DNA from: Tubulanus polymorphus
Taxonomy: Eukaryota; Nemertea; Palaeonemertea; Tubulaniformes; Tubulanidae
Assembly: GCF_964204645.1 (NCBI RefSeq)
Contig: NC_134034.1
Location: 3,690,072 to 3,754,071 of the forward strand
Direction: 5' to 3'
Length of the DNA: 64,000 nucleotides
Below are positions 1-10,475 of the stretch, in pieces. A model generated the notes under the pieces. The model did not search any database. It saw only the letters and a list, made by a program, of their open reading frames with translations, and was not told the DNA's origin. The position numbers and the translations under genes were made by a program. The number at the start of each line of letters is the position of its first letter. Position 1 is the stretch's first letter.

Positions 1-289
1 CTCCAACTCGCATCTATGTTCTCCGCATTTCAAAAGCCTATACGAAAATTCCAACAAAATAAAGTTCAGTCAGAACACCTGCGTATACGAACACATCTCT
101 ATAGCGAACACTTCGCCGGAGACAAAATAATCCTATACTCTTCGCATACTACAGTACACACTCCGCACAAGTCAGATCTTTTACGACTGCGAAAATTTGT
201 CCGAAAGTAGTGACATCTGAGTGAGATGTTATATAGTAGAAAAGTTACAGTCTGGAGAATAGGAGACATGGAGAATCTGATTATTGTGG

Positions 290-575
290 AGCGGTGTGGC
301 AGAGTGGATAGAGTGTTCGGCTCGAACCCCATACGTTGCCGTAGTGTCCTCGGGCAAGATACTTATCCTCATTGCCTCTCCCCACCTAAAAGTCAATGGG
401 TACCTGGCCTGATACATGACTCCTAAGCGCTTAGTAGCCGCTCGGTGTTACTTCTCCCCAGGAAGAGGTGACTGATACATGTTTAGAGTATTAAAATGGC
501 CAGGGTAATCATACCGAAAAATGTAAAGCGCTCCGAGCAGCTTCACTGGATTAAGCGCTATATAGGACACATATC
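290..575 (+). mobile_element. tRNA-derived SINE, family A
   Basis: The head resembles a tRNA (GTGGCAGAGTGGATAGAGTG, then GGCTCGAACCCC, A- and B-box like). It is followed by a body (TCGGGCAAGATACTTATCC.., AATGGGTACCTGGCCTGATA, GCGCTTAGTAGC..GCTCGG, GAGGTGACTGATACATG) that recurs at 6093-6290 (reverse), 51913-52335 and 54870-55075. It ends in a short ATT-rich tail. Confidence 0.75.
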
Positions 576-1401
576 ATTATTATAGTATAGAATAAGTTCC
601 CATGATAAAGCCATTACCTACATACATGTAATTCATAAAGATTAAAAGCAAACTTTGCGGAAATGTCCCCATCACTTTCTCATCCCAATTACTGTAGACT
701 CCTACTAAATCCAGTGTTTTTAATAAGAGCCAGATCCCAGGTCTCAGACCCGTCTGTTGTTTGTAAAGGACCCGCCTGTTTTTTCAAACCAGCCTTCGTT
801 TCAGGGACTGTGACATATTATGGGACCCTCCTGTTTTTCAAAGGAACCTGGCTGGTTAATTTCTTATTGAAAACACTGAAATCAGTACTCTCGGTAAACC
901 GTTTATTTGTTAATCTAGCTTAAGTCACTTACTTTTGACAAACTTTTTGACAAGAGAAAGATGTGAGCAACGATTCCTCGGTTCCGCACAAAACCGTGCA
1001 TTCTTCCTGACCACAAAAACACACTACAAATTTGAAGAACATCATTCAAAGATTATCAATTTATAGTGAACTATATTTCAATGCAGAAGTTAATAATCTG
1101 CAGCTTTGAACGCGCAGTTCTTCAGACACTATGCACGTATTTTTTGTCATTTTACTAATAATGATCATCAAGACTCCACATGTGTATAATATAGGATACA
1201 TTTTTAATTGAAAATGAACTACAAACACAAGACATTAGAAATTTTATCGGCACACTTTCAAAAACTGATCATCCACACTTTATGGTACAATGGTGTATGT
1301 CCGAAGAGGGCGGTTCCGGCTGCAGATTGATATCTACACGAAACGTATTGACTATTTTTTCATAGTTAAATAATTCCTAATTAAACATGATATTCCACAT
1401 A

Positions 1402-1660
1402 CAGTTGAGACTCGTTAATACGATTCTGTTTAAGACGAAACCCATTCATTACAATGATTTCCAGCTTGTCCCAGCTAACATATCTATACCATTCCAGATT
1501 TGGATATTACGAAACCAAAACACGACAATTTCACTTTTGCCCAAAAGATTTGTATTAAACGACGTTCCACGGAATATTGATAAGCGGGCCATAGACAATA
1601 TCCGGATAAGATCAAAGTCCGGGTTGGTTAAACCGATCCCCATTAAGCGGGATTGACTGT
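1402..1660. mobile_element. mariner-like MITE next to NFX1 exon
   Basis: The ends are imperfect inverted repeats beginning CAGTTGAGACTCGTTAA on the left and, on the reverse strand, CAGTCAATCCCGCTTAA on the right. They resemble the CAGTCAA termini of the TA-flanked elements at 39661 and 60474. The element ends 30 bp from the donor of the 1691-1830 NFX1 exon. No clear TA duplication is seen. Confidence 0.5.
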
Positions 1661-1690
1661 TTTTCTTCTTTTTTTTTTTAAAATAGATAC

Positions 1691-4600
1691 CTTGTTTAAT
1701 TTCTTGCGAGCAGGGGTCACACGGACCGGAGTGACACAAATTCGCGCAGTCGTGTAAACCGCAGTTTAACTGTTTTTCGCATTGGTTTTCACACTTCACG
1801 TTCACGGAGAGACCGCATTTCACCGTTTTACTACGCGAAAAATACCGGTTAAGGGAAACAATTAAAAATTTCATTTCGCTGAAAAAAGGTCATCGAAAAC
1901 AAAAAACGGGTAAAAAATTATTTTTCAAAATTTCGCGAGGGAAATGTTGTCCAAAAAGAGCATATTCTTCCGGATTTCCTCTAGAAAAACATAGGCCTAT
2001 GTTAGTTATGGAAAATGCTTGAAAATGAAACGAACATTAATTGACATAAACCTTGAAAATTTGGTGTGTGAAAAAGGATACGAAATTTTTCCGCAATCAC
2101 AATTTTTCGTGGTAGTCGCATTACAAGGCGGACACGGACCCGGGTGACACAATCTGAAATGAGATCAGAAATATAGAACATTTCTGTGTATAAAGATTAA
2201 TTCCTAAGAGCTATTGCTAGGGTCATTTCTATATATTCACATAAGTTTTAAATCAAGCTTTGTTTAGCTATATACACAGGACATCGAACATTTTATCAGG
2301 TCACATTTTAAATTAAAAATCTGATCGTCCACACTTCACATTAAGTCAGGACTTTGCTGACACGTTCTTATTGAAAATGAACTAAAAAAAATCAGACATT
2401 AGACATTACAGGGCAGCCAACCTCTGAACAGTGCTGTCAGTAACAAATTGAAATCTTTTTAGTAACTTTTCATCGAAATAAGGAAGAAAATGTTCAAATT
2501 AATCAGTTATCAACAGTAGGCCCTCAGTAACATCTTTTGTATTTCTATATGCATCAAACTAATCTAATCAGTATTTCTCATTACGAAATACGTAGTAACA
2601 AATACTGAAAATCAGGAACAGCTGGCAGTTCTGACATTACATCAGCACACTTTCAGTAACTGATCATCCCCAATTCATATGTGTTCAGAACTTCACCCGA
2701 GACATTTTTTAACCCTGTCAGTGCGTCTACACCGCAGGGCAGTGTATGAACTGGTGATGGATTTTGCTAGTACACCGCACTGCGGTGTATTGATGTAATC
2801 AGTAATTAGTTTTTATCTCTATTAGATGATGGCAGCACCTGTCAAACATAGTGAAATATTAGTAACTAACGATACACTGCGCCGCGGTGTAGATGCACTA
2901 TAGTGCTATTCCCGTTATTCAACACACTAGGGTGGAATTTTCAAAAATTTTCAAATTATCTCCAGCACTATAGGGTATTGATTAGTCAGCACTGGTTAAA
3001 TTGAAAATGAACAACAATCACCAGATTATTAATCGGCAAAACTGATTCGAATTCAAACTACAACATGGTTCCAGGAGAGGTAGCCGCATTAATCGAAGAC
3101 CTGATCGAAACGTCGAAAAACTTATCCGCTAAATTTATGCAGCAAACAGCTAGGATAAATTAACACCGGCACGTTAAACCGGGGGCTGAGACATAAGTCG
3201 TACTTACATGTTACATTTATGCGGGCAATCTCGCGATCGCTTGCAGACCTCGCCGCAGCCGTGCGGCGTCTCGTACCGACTGTAAACCGGATCTTGCGCT
3301 TTACCGCAGAAACAGTAGTAATGATGCGGCAATCTGTCGTTGATGTTCTGACACGCCGGACAACGCCAGCCGGAATCCTCACCTGAAATCATCGAGAGAC
3401 GTCCGCGATGAGAATAAGTAACTAATCACGATTTTATTGAAATATCTGAAGTTATCCAGAACAAGAACATCATTAGTAACTAATCATAACTATACTGAAG
3501 TCTTAAGTCATTAACTCTTTGCCTGCCAGGTCTATCTTTTAGGAAATGCTGCGCTTTGCCAGGATTTCCGTGTTTTTCAGAGATTCATAAAACAAAAAAC
3601 TAGAAGAGATCAAATTTGTTTTATTTTGCTCATCTGGTCTTGCTTGTTCGTGTAAAATAAGCAGTATTTCTTCTAAGAGTGATAAAATCTGCAGCAATAA
3701 TAATTGGCAGGCAATGGATGGGAGATATCGAACGTACCAGTACGTGTTTGGCAGGCAATGAGTTAAGAATGAGAAGGTTATCATTAATAAAAACCGATCA
3801 TAATTTCATTGAATACCGTAAGTCATCTAGAACATTGTCATAAGTATCTTATCATAGTTTTACTGAATCAATGAAGTCATTCAGAATACGATGGCTGTCA
3901 TCTAAGTTCCTACGGTAATCATTATTTTACGTAACAAATATCTAAAGTCATTGAGAACATTTTCATAAGTATCTACTTATGATTCGACTGAATACTTGAG
4001 TTATACCGTAATTCGAATAAAAAGGTCGGCAATCGTAACAAATCATAATTTCAATGAAATCATCCTCCGACAAACATAACTTTACTGAATACTCAAGTCA
4101 TTTAGAATGAGAAGAAGGTCCTTACAAGTAGTAAATAATCCTAATTTTACTGAGAAATCATTTCAGTCATCGAGAATGACTAGGTCATCATTCGCAACTA
4201 TTTATAATTTCAAAGAGTTTTTGAAATTATCTTGAAAGGTCATTTTAATATATATGACTTCATTTGACCAAAAAAAAAAATTATAATGTTACAGGTTCGC
4301 TCAGGTACAAAGTACATTAATGGCAACACCATAATGATAATTGTTAACAAGAAATGGGTCAAGTCATGTACATTTTTAACATATAGATACATAAGATTCA
4401 GAGAACATAAGACAGAGAAAGAAAAACAATAACAATAACAACAGTGGTAATAATTGAAATGGGAAAAAAACAATTAAAAAAAAGGAAAATAATAAAGGAA
4501 AGAAAACAATTGTCGGTTAGAAAGGTCATCATCAGTATCTTATCCTAATTTAACTGAATACTTGAGGTCATTTAAAATGAGGTCATCATAAGTAGTCATA

Positions 4601-7600
4601 ATTTCATTGAATCATTGAAGTCATTTAGAACGATGTCGATAGAAAATACCCTAATCGTCATTTCACTAAGGGATCATTCATTTATTATGTACACATGAAA
4701 TTTGACTTTTTCAACCCCCCTTGTACGCAAAATCAGCCATTTTTTAATATACATTAACCCTTTCAGTGCTGACTGATCGATACCCTATAGTGCTGAAGAT
4801 AATTTGAAAATTTCACCCTAGTGTGTTGAATAACGGGAATACCATTAAAGCGCCTCTACACCGCAGCGCAATGTATCGTTAGTTTCTAGTATTTCACTAT
4901 GCTTGACAGGTGCTGCCATCTTTCAATAGAGATATAAACTAGGCTAATTACTAATTACACCAATACACCGCAGTACGGTGTACTATCAAAATCCATCATG
5001 AGTCATACATAGAGATAGAGATATAAACTAGGCTAATTACTGATTACACCAATACACCGCAGTGGGGTGAACTATCAAAATCCATCACCGATTCATACAC
5101 CGCACTGCGGTGTAGACGCACTGAAAGGGTTAAGCATTACAGTACGCAATTGCCTGACCCCCCTCCCCTAATGCGTACGTAATAAATGAATGATCCCTAA
5201 ATCATTGAAGTCATCGGGAATGAGAAGGTCGTCAGTAGCACTAAACCATACCAGAAACAGCTTTACGAATAGCTTTTTTTGTTTTTTTAGGACGCTGAAG
5301 TTAACGTACGTACGTACCGTCGACCATAGCGACTGGCGACCGCGACCAGGTTTTGATGCAGCGCAGGTGAAAAATGTGGTAACAACTGCGACAATTCCAA
5401 ACGGCGGCTTCGTGTTTGACGACGTCGTAACAGATCATACATTCATACGTGTTCTGAATCAGTTGATCGATCAACGAACCTGAAACGACGAAAATTACAA
5501 ATAACACATAGTCCAGCGCTTAACCTCTTCACTACCGCGGATATTTTTTTTTTTTTAACACCCTCAACCCGCTAAGCGCCACACAAGGCATTATAAGCAG
5601 GTTCGACGTTTCTTTTTCCCAATCGGGGAGAGACCAGAGAAGAACCTTCGACCAAGAAACTCTGTCGCCACCAGGGTTTGAACCCATAAACCCTGGATTG
5701 ACGAGACCAGTAACCGGCGGCTTAAACCACTCGGCTACTGCGCTGGATAATGTAACGTACCTCACCAGGATTCGAACCCAATGGCATCAATCAATTTAAA
5801 AAAAAATCGGTATTAGAGACTGTTAGAGTTACTAATCCTCCATCTATGAGTTAAAATTGGAACTAAATTGAGGCAGACAAGCCTATAGTACGGCTACACC
5901 ACACCAGCGATTGTAGTAAACACATATATCTGCGATGTAAATATATGTCACGCATGGTGAGAGAAGGTCATTATTTGCGTCGTAAATACACGTCACAAGT
6001 GGTTATGAAGAGGTTAATCCGGATCAGTTTTTACGATCAAATTCCTATCATTTGAGGAAAAAAATATTGGTATTATCACCACCAGCCTATAACATCGGTC
6101 ATCTCACCCCGGAGGGAAGCAAGCTGCTAGGCGCTCAGGAGTCATCTATCAGGCCAGATATCCATTTACTCTTGGGTGGAAAGAGGTAATATGGATAAAG
6201 TCTTGCCCAACTGGGGAAATTATGGTAGTGTACGGCCTGGCTTCCCGGAGTCGAAACGCTCTAACCACTCGCCTATGCCGCTAATCTTGCAAATAAATTC
6301 TATATGATGTTGTATGATCTAAATTCCTGATAAACCGGATGAATTTCATCAGTCCAAAAATGATCGGGATAAAGCAGGGTTCTCGATAAACTATCACTTT
6401 CAGCCCAAGGCGATTGATTTACCTCTTTTATCATATTTACCTCTTTGAGTTTCTAGTTCTTCGTTCGTCATCTTCTTCAATTCTCGTCTATTGTAGACGA
6501 TCTTATCCCCGGTTCTAACGGCGAAACCGGTTGAATCCTTGGCGCCGTCGTAAGATCCCCGATCACGAGAACCCCTGTTGTGACCGCTGGAGCCCTTATC
6601 TTCGCCGAAGCCTTTTTCATACGAGTCTTTGACTTTTCCGTTAAAATCACGCGCGCTGAAACCCCTGTCGTAAGTTCCCCTACCTCTGCCATAACTTTTA
6701 TTATAAAAATCTCCATCTTTGTTACAGCCATTGTCATAAGAACCCTTATTTTTGCCATATTTTGCCATTTTGTCTTTGCCCGACGGCTTTTTATAAGAAC
6801 CCTGATCTTTCCATCTAGTATTCTTGTTGCGCGGGACTCTGTCTCCATTGGACGCCTGTTCATAGGAACCCTGATCTATCCCTGTAGTATCCTTGTTGCG
6901 GGGGACTCTGTCTCCGTTGGACGTCTGTTCATAGGAACCGCGATCTATCTGTTTAGTATCCTTGTTGCGGGGGACTCTGTCTCCATTGGACGTCTGTTCA
7001 TAGGAACCCCGATCTATCCCTCTAGTATTGTTGTTGCGGGGGACTCTGTCTCCATTGGACGTCTGTTCATAGGAACCCTGATCTATCCCTCTAGTATTGT
7101 TGTTGCGCGGGACTCTGTCTCCGTTGGACGTCTGTTCATAGGAACCCCGATCTATGCCTCTAGTATCCTTGTTGCGGGGGACTCTGTCTCCATTGGACGT
7201 CTGTTCATAGGAACCCCGATCTATCCCTCTAGTATCCTTGTTGCGGGGGACTCTGTCTCCGTTGGACGTCTGTTCATAGGAACCGCGATCTATCCCTCTA
7301 GTATTGTTGTTGCGCGGGACTCTGTCTCCGTTGGACGTCTGTTCATAGGAACCCCGATCTATGCCTCTAGTATCCTTGTTGCGGGGGACTCTGTCTCCGT
7401 TGGACGTCTGTTCATAGGAACCGCGATCTATCTGTTTAGTATCCTTGTTGCGCGGGACTCTGTCTCCGTTGGTGCCCTTTTTATGAGTGCCCTTGCGTTC
7501 CCTGCCCGACTCAGGCCCTTTGTTGTCCGGTCCGTAGCCGCAGTCGCCGTCGAAATTCTCGTCATCGACACGATAGTCGTTGCCGGCCTGGTGACCGCGC

Positions 7601-8433
7601 CGATCGGGAGGTCTGTATCTGTAATTATCGCGAGCCGGTGCGGTGTATCTGTCGTGAACGTCTCGTTCGGAACGCAACGTTTTCCGATCCTCGTTTCCGA
7701 CGACTCTTACGTCCCCGTAACGAGATTTAAAACTGCAATTTCCGACGCCGTTCGAGCGTTCATTGTTTTCGTCGAAATCCTCAGCGCGAGTGTCTCTTTT
7801 CGAACGCGACGGCGGTTTCACACGCGTTTTTCTATCCTCCTCTTCGGCGATTCTTACGTCGCGATATTTAAAGACGTCATTTCCGCACCCGTTCGACCGG
7901 TCGCTTTTTTCGTCCCGGTATCTTTCCGATTCTCGATCGAAATCCGAATTCGTATCGCCGACTCCACGCGTCGCGGCGCCTCCCCTTCCTCTGCCAGCCC
8001 TACCCCCTCTCGACCCTCTACGCTGCACTCCCCGACTCGATTTATCCGCCCTATCCTCATTTCTATTGTCGCGATTTTCCGCCCGTCTGTCGTAGTTTTT
8101 CCACCGGCCGCGAGAAGTTTTTGAACGTTCCGTGGCACCGCGGTTCATTGGGACGCCTCCGCGATTTCGACCGCGCGACTTTGGCCGCGCCCCGCCGCCT
8201 GCTTCCGCTACGACACCGCGCTGCGTCGAGTCCGGCCGCGATTCAACGCTGTCCGCGTTATTTCCAGGCGCCGCGGGCGTTTCTTGAAACTCGTAGAATC
8301 CGTTCGAGTAGTCGAAATGTCCGTCCCAATAACCGGAATAATCGTAATCATAACCGTAATTATAATCATAACAATAGCCGTACTCATCGTAATTATAGCC
8401 ATATTCATCGTAATTCGGAAATTGTTGCTCCAT
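1691..8433 (-). CDS. NFX1: NFX1-type RING and zinc-finger protein, 5' part (partial gene)
   Basis: Five coding exons join in phase: 8433-6441, 5479-5318, 3382-3208, 2153-2082 and 1830-1691, about 847 residues, running off the left edge. The first coding exon begins behind a clear acceptor (pyrimidine tract then CAG, exon from 8446), so a 5'UTR intron lies upstream of the ATG. Residues 1-60 are Tyr/Asp-rich, 70-310 are Arg/Asp/Gly-rich and disordered, and about 316-546 are ten 23-residue repeats. Residues 678-729 form a RING/RING-CH module (CMIC, CRSC, HIFH, CIKTW, WRCPAC). NFX1-type Cys/His zinc fingers follow (CGEVC..CPHKC, LCHPGPCPPC, CGLHDC, LCHSGPCDPC). Known family members are nuclear and cytoplasmic nucleic-acid-binding proteins with E3-ligase-like RINGs, acting in transcription and mRNA control. 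The ordered RING and finger modules make the family secure. The remaining fingers and any R3H domain must lie beyond base 1. Confidence 0.9.
2708..2999 (-). mobile_element. piggyBac-type MITE (TTAA), inverted copy
   Basis: Starts TTAACCCTGTCAGTGCG and ends CAGCACTGGTTAA. The interior carries the family core (TACACCGC..GCGGTGTA palindromes, GACAGGTGCTGCCATC equivalent) in reverse orientation relative to 4754-5133. It lies in an NFX1 intron. There is no coding capacity. Confidence 0.65.
4670..5197. mobile_element. GGGATCATTC MITE interrupted by a second MITE
   Basis: Near-perfect terminal inverted repeats GGGATCATTCATTTATTA..TAATAAATGAATGATCCC. Uninterrupted copies about 157-165 bp long occur at 27387-27543 and 36390-36555. 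The first copy has TAA on both sides, the 36390 copy has TCT on both sides, suggesting a 3 bp target duplication (PIF/Harbinger-like, an inference). This copy is split at its internal TTAA by the element at 4754-5133. Confidence 0.85.
4754..5133 (+). mobile_element. piggyBac-type MITE nested in another MITE
   Basis: Begins TTAACCCTTTCAGTGC and ends GCACTGAAAGGGTTAA, a perfect inverted terminus with TTAA on both sides. The uninterrupted host copy at 27387-27543 reads ACATTAAGCATTAC at the same place, so the TTAA was duplicated on insertion. That is the hallmark of piggyBac transposases. Inside are several TACACCGC..GCGGTGTA palindromes and a partial internal duplication (about 4980-5060). It is non-coding. 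Confidence 0.9.
5565..5762 (-). mobile_element. tRNA-derived SINE, family B (reverse)
   Basis: On the reverse strand the head reads GTAGCCGAGTGGTTTAAGCC (A-box like) followed by GGGTTCAAACCCTGG (B box), as in a Leu/Ser-type tRNA with a long variable arm. A non-tRNA body follows and the copy ends in the poly-T tract near 5551-5562. It lies in an NFX1 intron. Its body differs from SINE family A. Confidence 0.65.
6090..6292 (-). mobile_element. tRNA-derived SINE, family A (reverse)
   Basis: On the reverse strand the sequence reads GGCATAGGCGAGTGGTTAGAG, then a B-box-like CGACTCCGG, then the family A body (GGGCAAGACTTTATCC, AGTAAATGGATATCTGGCC, GACTCCTGAGCGCCTAGCAG). It lies in the NFX1 intron just before the large first coding exon. 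Confidence 0.7.
6795..7485 (-). repeat. In-frame 69 bp coding minisatellite in NFX1 exon
   Basis: Ten tandem 69 bp units encode the 23-residue motif SYEQTSNGDRVPRN..T.GIDRG. Units differ mostly at the KD/NN, RG/KQ and R/Q positions. The length is an exact multiple of three, so copy-number change would not break the frame. The repeats are hydrophilic and probably disordered. The reverse strand is also open across them (about 6580-8124), which is a by-product of the repeat composition. Confidence 0.93.
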
Positions 8434-8559
8434 TGTTGTAATTTAACTGGAAATAAAAGAAAACAAAGCCATTTTATGGAATGTGCATATATAAAACGAG
8501 ATGACGAGAGAAATCCCATAATGATTCATTCAAAGATAAAAAATTCCTGAATAGAAGAG

Positions 8560-8640
8560 TAATTTTGAGCAACGTTTCGGCTAAACACTATTAGCCATCA
8601 TCCTAGGCATACTGAGGAACAAAATGAAATAACAGAATGT
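8560..8640 (-). repeat. GAAACGTTG hairpin motif
   Basis: The reverse strand reads GATGATGGCTAA, a short loop, then TTAGCCGAAACGTTG. The same layout (GATGA, stem, loop, stem, GAAACGT) occurs at 32164-32360, 41033-41125 (GAAACGTC arm) and 62915-62960. It is probably a terminal piece of a retroelement family, possibly Penelope-like; see findings. Confidence 0.35.
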
Positions 8641-8825
8641 TTATACAAGAATCAGACAATAGGATAAGGATTAAAGGATTAAGATCAAAGTAATTAAACA
8701 ACAAAAACCAGAAACCAACGGAGGCAAACGACAAATTAGGGGTAGTAATGGATAGTAAAATAGCGGTTGACAGTTGGTAAAAAAAGATGGATAGTACTTC
8801 ATAGGTTAGGCCAAAAATAGACCTA

Positions 8826-9000
8826 AATGATGTATACCTTGTTTCTCATTTCTGAGCTGAGCTGATCAAAAAGTTGGCCCGGCCGGCTGCCTGTCTATTC
8901 TGTACATAAGTTTTTTAAAATCATGATCAAGCTAAGAATAACAGACCCGGCAAATATAGAAACGAACTGATTACAAATTTCATCGCAGTTCATGAAATAT
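8826..9000. mobile_element. ACCTTGTTTCTC MITE, partial copy
   Basis: Starts TACCTTGTTTCTCATTTCTG and shares CCCGGCCGG and GACCCGGC blocks with 9391-9575 and with 43335-43780. The right terminus is less clear here. Confidence 0.5.
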
Positions 9001-9390
9001 GAGGAACAAGGAATCATTTTTTTATAGCCTTAACTTGTTTATCTAGGGTTAGAGCTTTATTTCTTCAGATAAATCAGTTTATACCTGATGGATTTATGCA
9101 TTAGTTACAAAAGCTTCAACACGGTCAGGATGGTGGGTGGTCGGGGGGGGAGTTTGTCAGTTCGAACGAAAGCCCCTTTTTAGAAGAAAGTGCCCTTCAT
9201 AATCTCATAAGAATAAGTTTTCGACTCAAAGTGTGACTTGGTCTGGTAAGATTTCAGAACGAATGTCCTAACAGTATTAGTATTAGTAACTGAAGCACAA
9301 TTATTGTTATATATATTGTCAATATGATACCAATGACCCAAATTTGAGTGTGAGTAAATATTCGCTAGATGCTTAGGCTAAACAAAAATA

Positions 9391-9575
9391 ATACCTTGTT
9401 TCTCCGCAGCGGCCGGGTCATTTTTGTAGAATTTGATAAAATTTGTAAACAGTTCATTTCTATAGCGGCCGGGTCTGTTAAAATTGATCACGATTTTAAA
9501 AAAAGTAATGTATAGGGTAGATAGGCGGCCGGCCGGGTCAACATTTAAGCTCAGCAGAGCGGAGAAACAAGGTAT
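9391..9575. mobile_element. ACCTTGTTTCTC MITE, intact copy
   Basis: Perfect terminal inverted repeats ATACCTTGTTTCTCCGC..GCGGAGAAACAAGGTAT, with GGCCGGGTC motifs repeated inside. No coding capacity. Confidence 0.8.
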
Positions 9576-9599
9576 CAATTTTTTTTAGCCTTAGGAAAC

Positions 9600-10460
9600 A
9601 GTTTTTAAACGATTTTCCTGGGGAGGTCCCCTGAATGGGCGTCGCAACTGTGGTGCTCACTTTTCAAATACAACAGAACCCGTCAAAAGTCCCCTTTATA
9701 TAATTCAAAAGTGTCCCTTTCAAAATCCTGAGGCTTGAGGTCGGTCATTCCTGGATAACGAAGCTTTCGAGGAGTTTTACCGGAGAAAATTTCCGTAACG
9801 TTTAAGCCGTGAGGTTGATACATGCACGTTGTGACAACTGTGATGAGCGGCCCAGCAGTAGAACCTGCTTATCACTCAGCTCAGCACTGGACTGAACACT
9901 CACTCAGTCAAAATACCGATACATTATCAAATACCCCAGGGTCAGGGACTGCGTCCCAATCCCATTGGGGAGCGCCTGTCAGCTGTCGGCCAATCGGCAA
10001 TGTCGACATGAGAGCTCTGACGAAGCCTACTACTACTACTAGCCTAGGAACTAAACGTTTGATGGCTGCCAGCGCAGTGTGATGCAACTACTGAACTAGT
10101 TGGTGTAGTGTGAAGAATAAATAATGAGACTGGGACTGAGAGATGGTCTGGCCCTGGGACTGCTGGGTCATGGTATTGGTAGGTACGATGTCGATGATGA
10201 TGGTCGGATGGATGGTCACACTCACACTAACATCACATTCCACAGCATCGTCACGTCAGAACTGAATGAAGAAGCCCCCTACTGCTACTCTCTCAGTCTC
10301 TGTCCAATCCATTACTACTACATACTACATAGCCATAGGCCTGCAAGACTTTTTTTTACAATTTTACAATTTCTTACTTTATCAATTACCTTTCTGCACT
10401 CAGTCTGCTTGTCTTAAACTGTGATTTCACCACCGCACACAACCGATTTAGAATTATAAT
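9600..10460. other. Intergenic stretch, nothing assigned
   Basis: No reading frame with a recognisable domain, splice pair or repeat family. A short open frame near 9822-10082 is low-complexity Ser/Thr/Pro sequence without coding support. Confidence 0.4.
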
Positions 10461-10475
10461 ATCACTGTATCACTT

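Noticed and set aside
6580-8124. 514-codon open frame on the plus strand opposite NFX1
   Set aside because: It mirrors the large coding exon and its in-frame repeats; composition is an antisense shadow and the minus-strand frame has splice and domain support.
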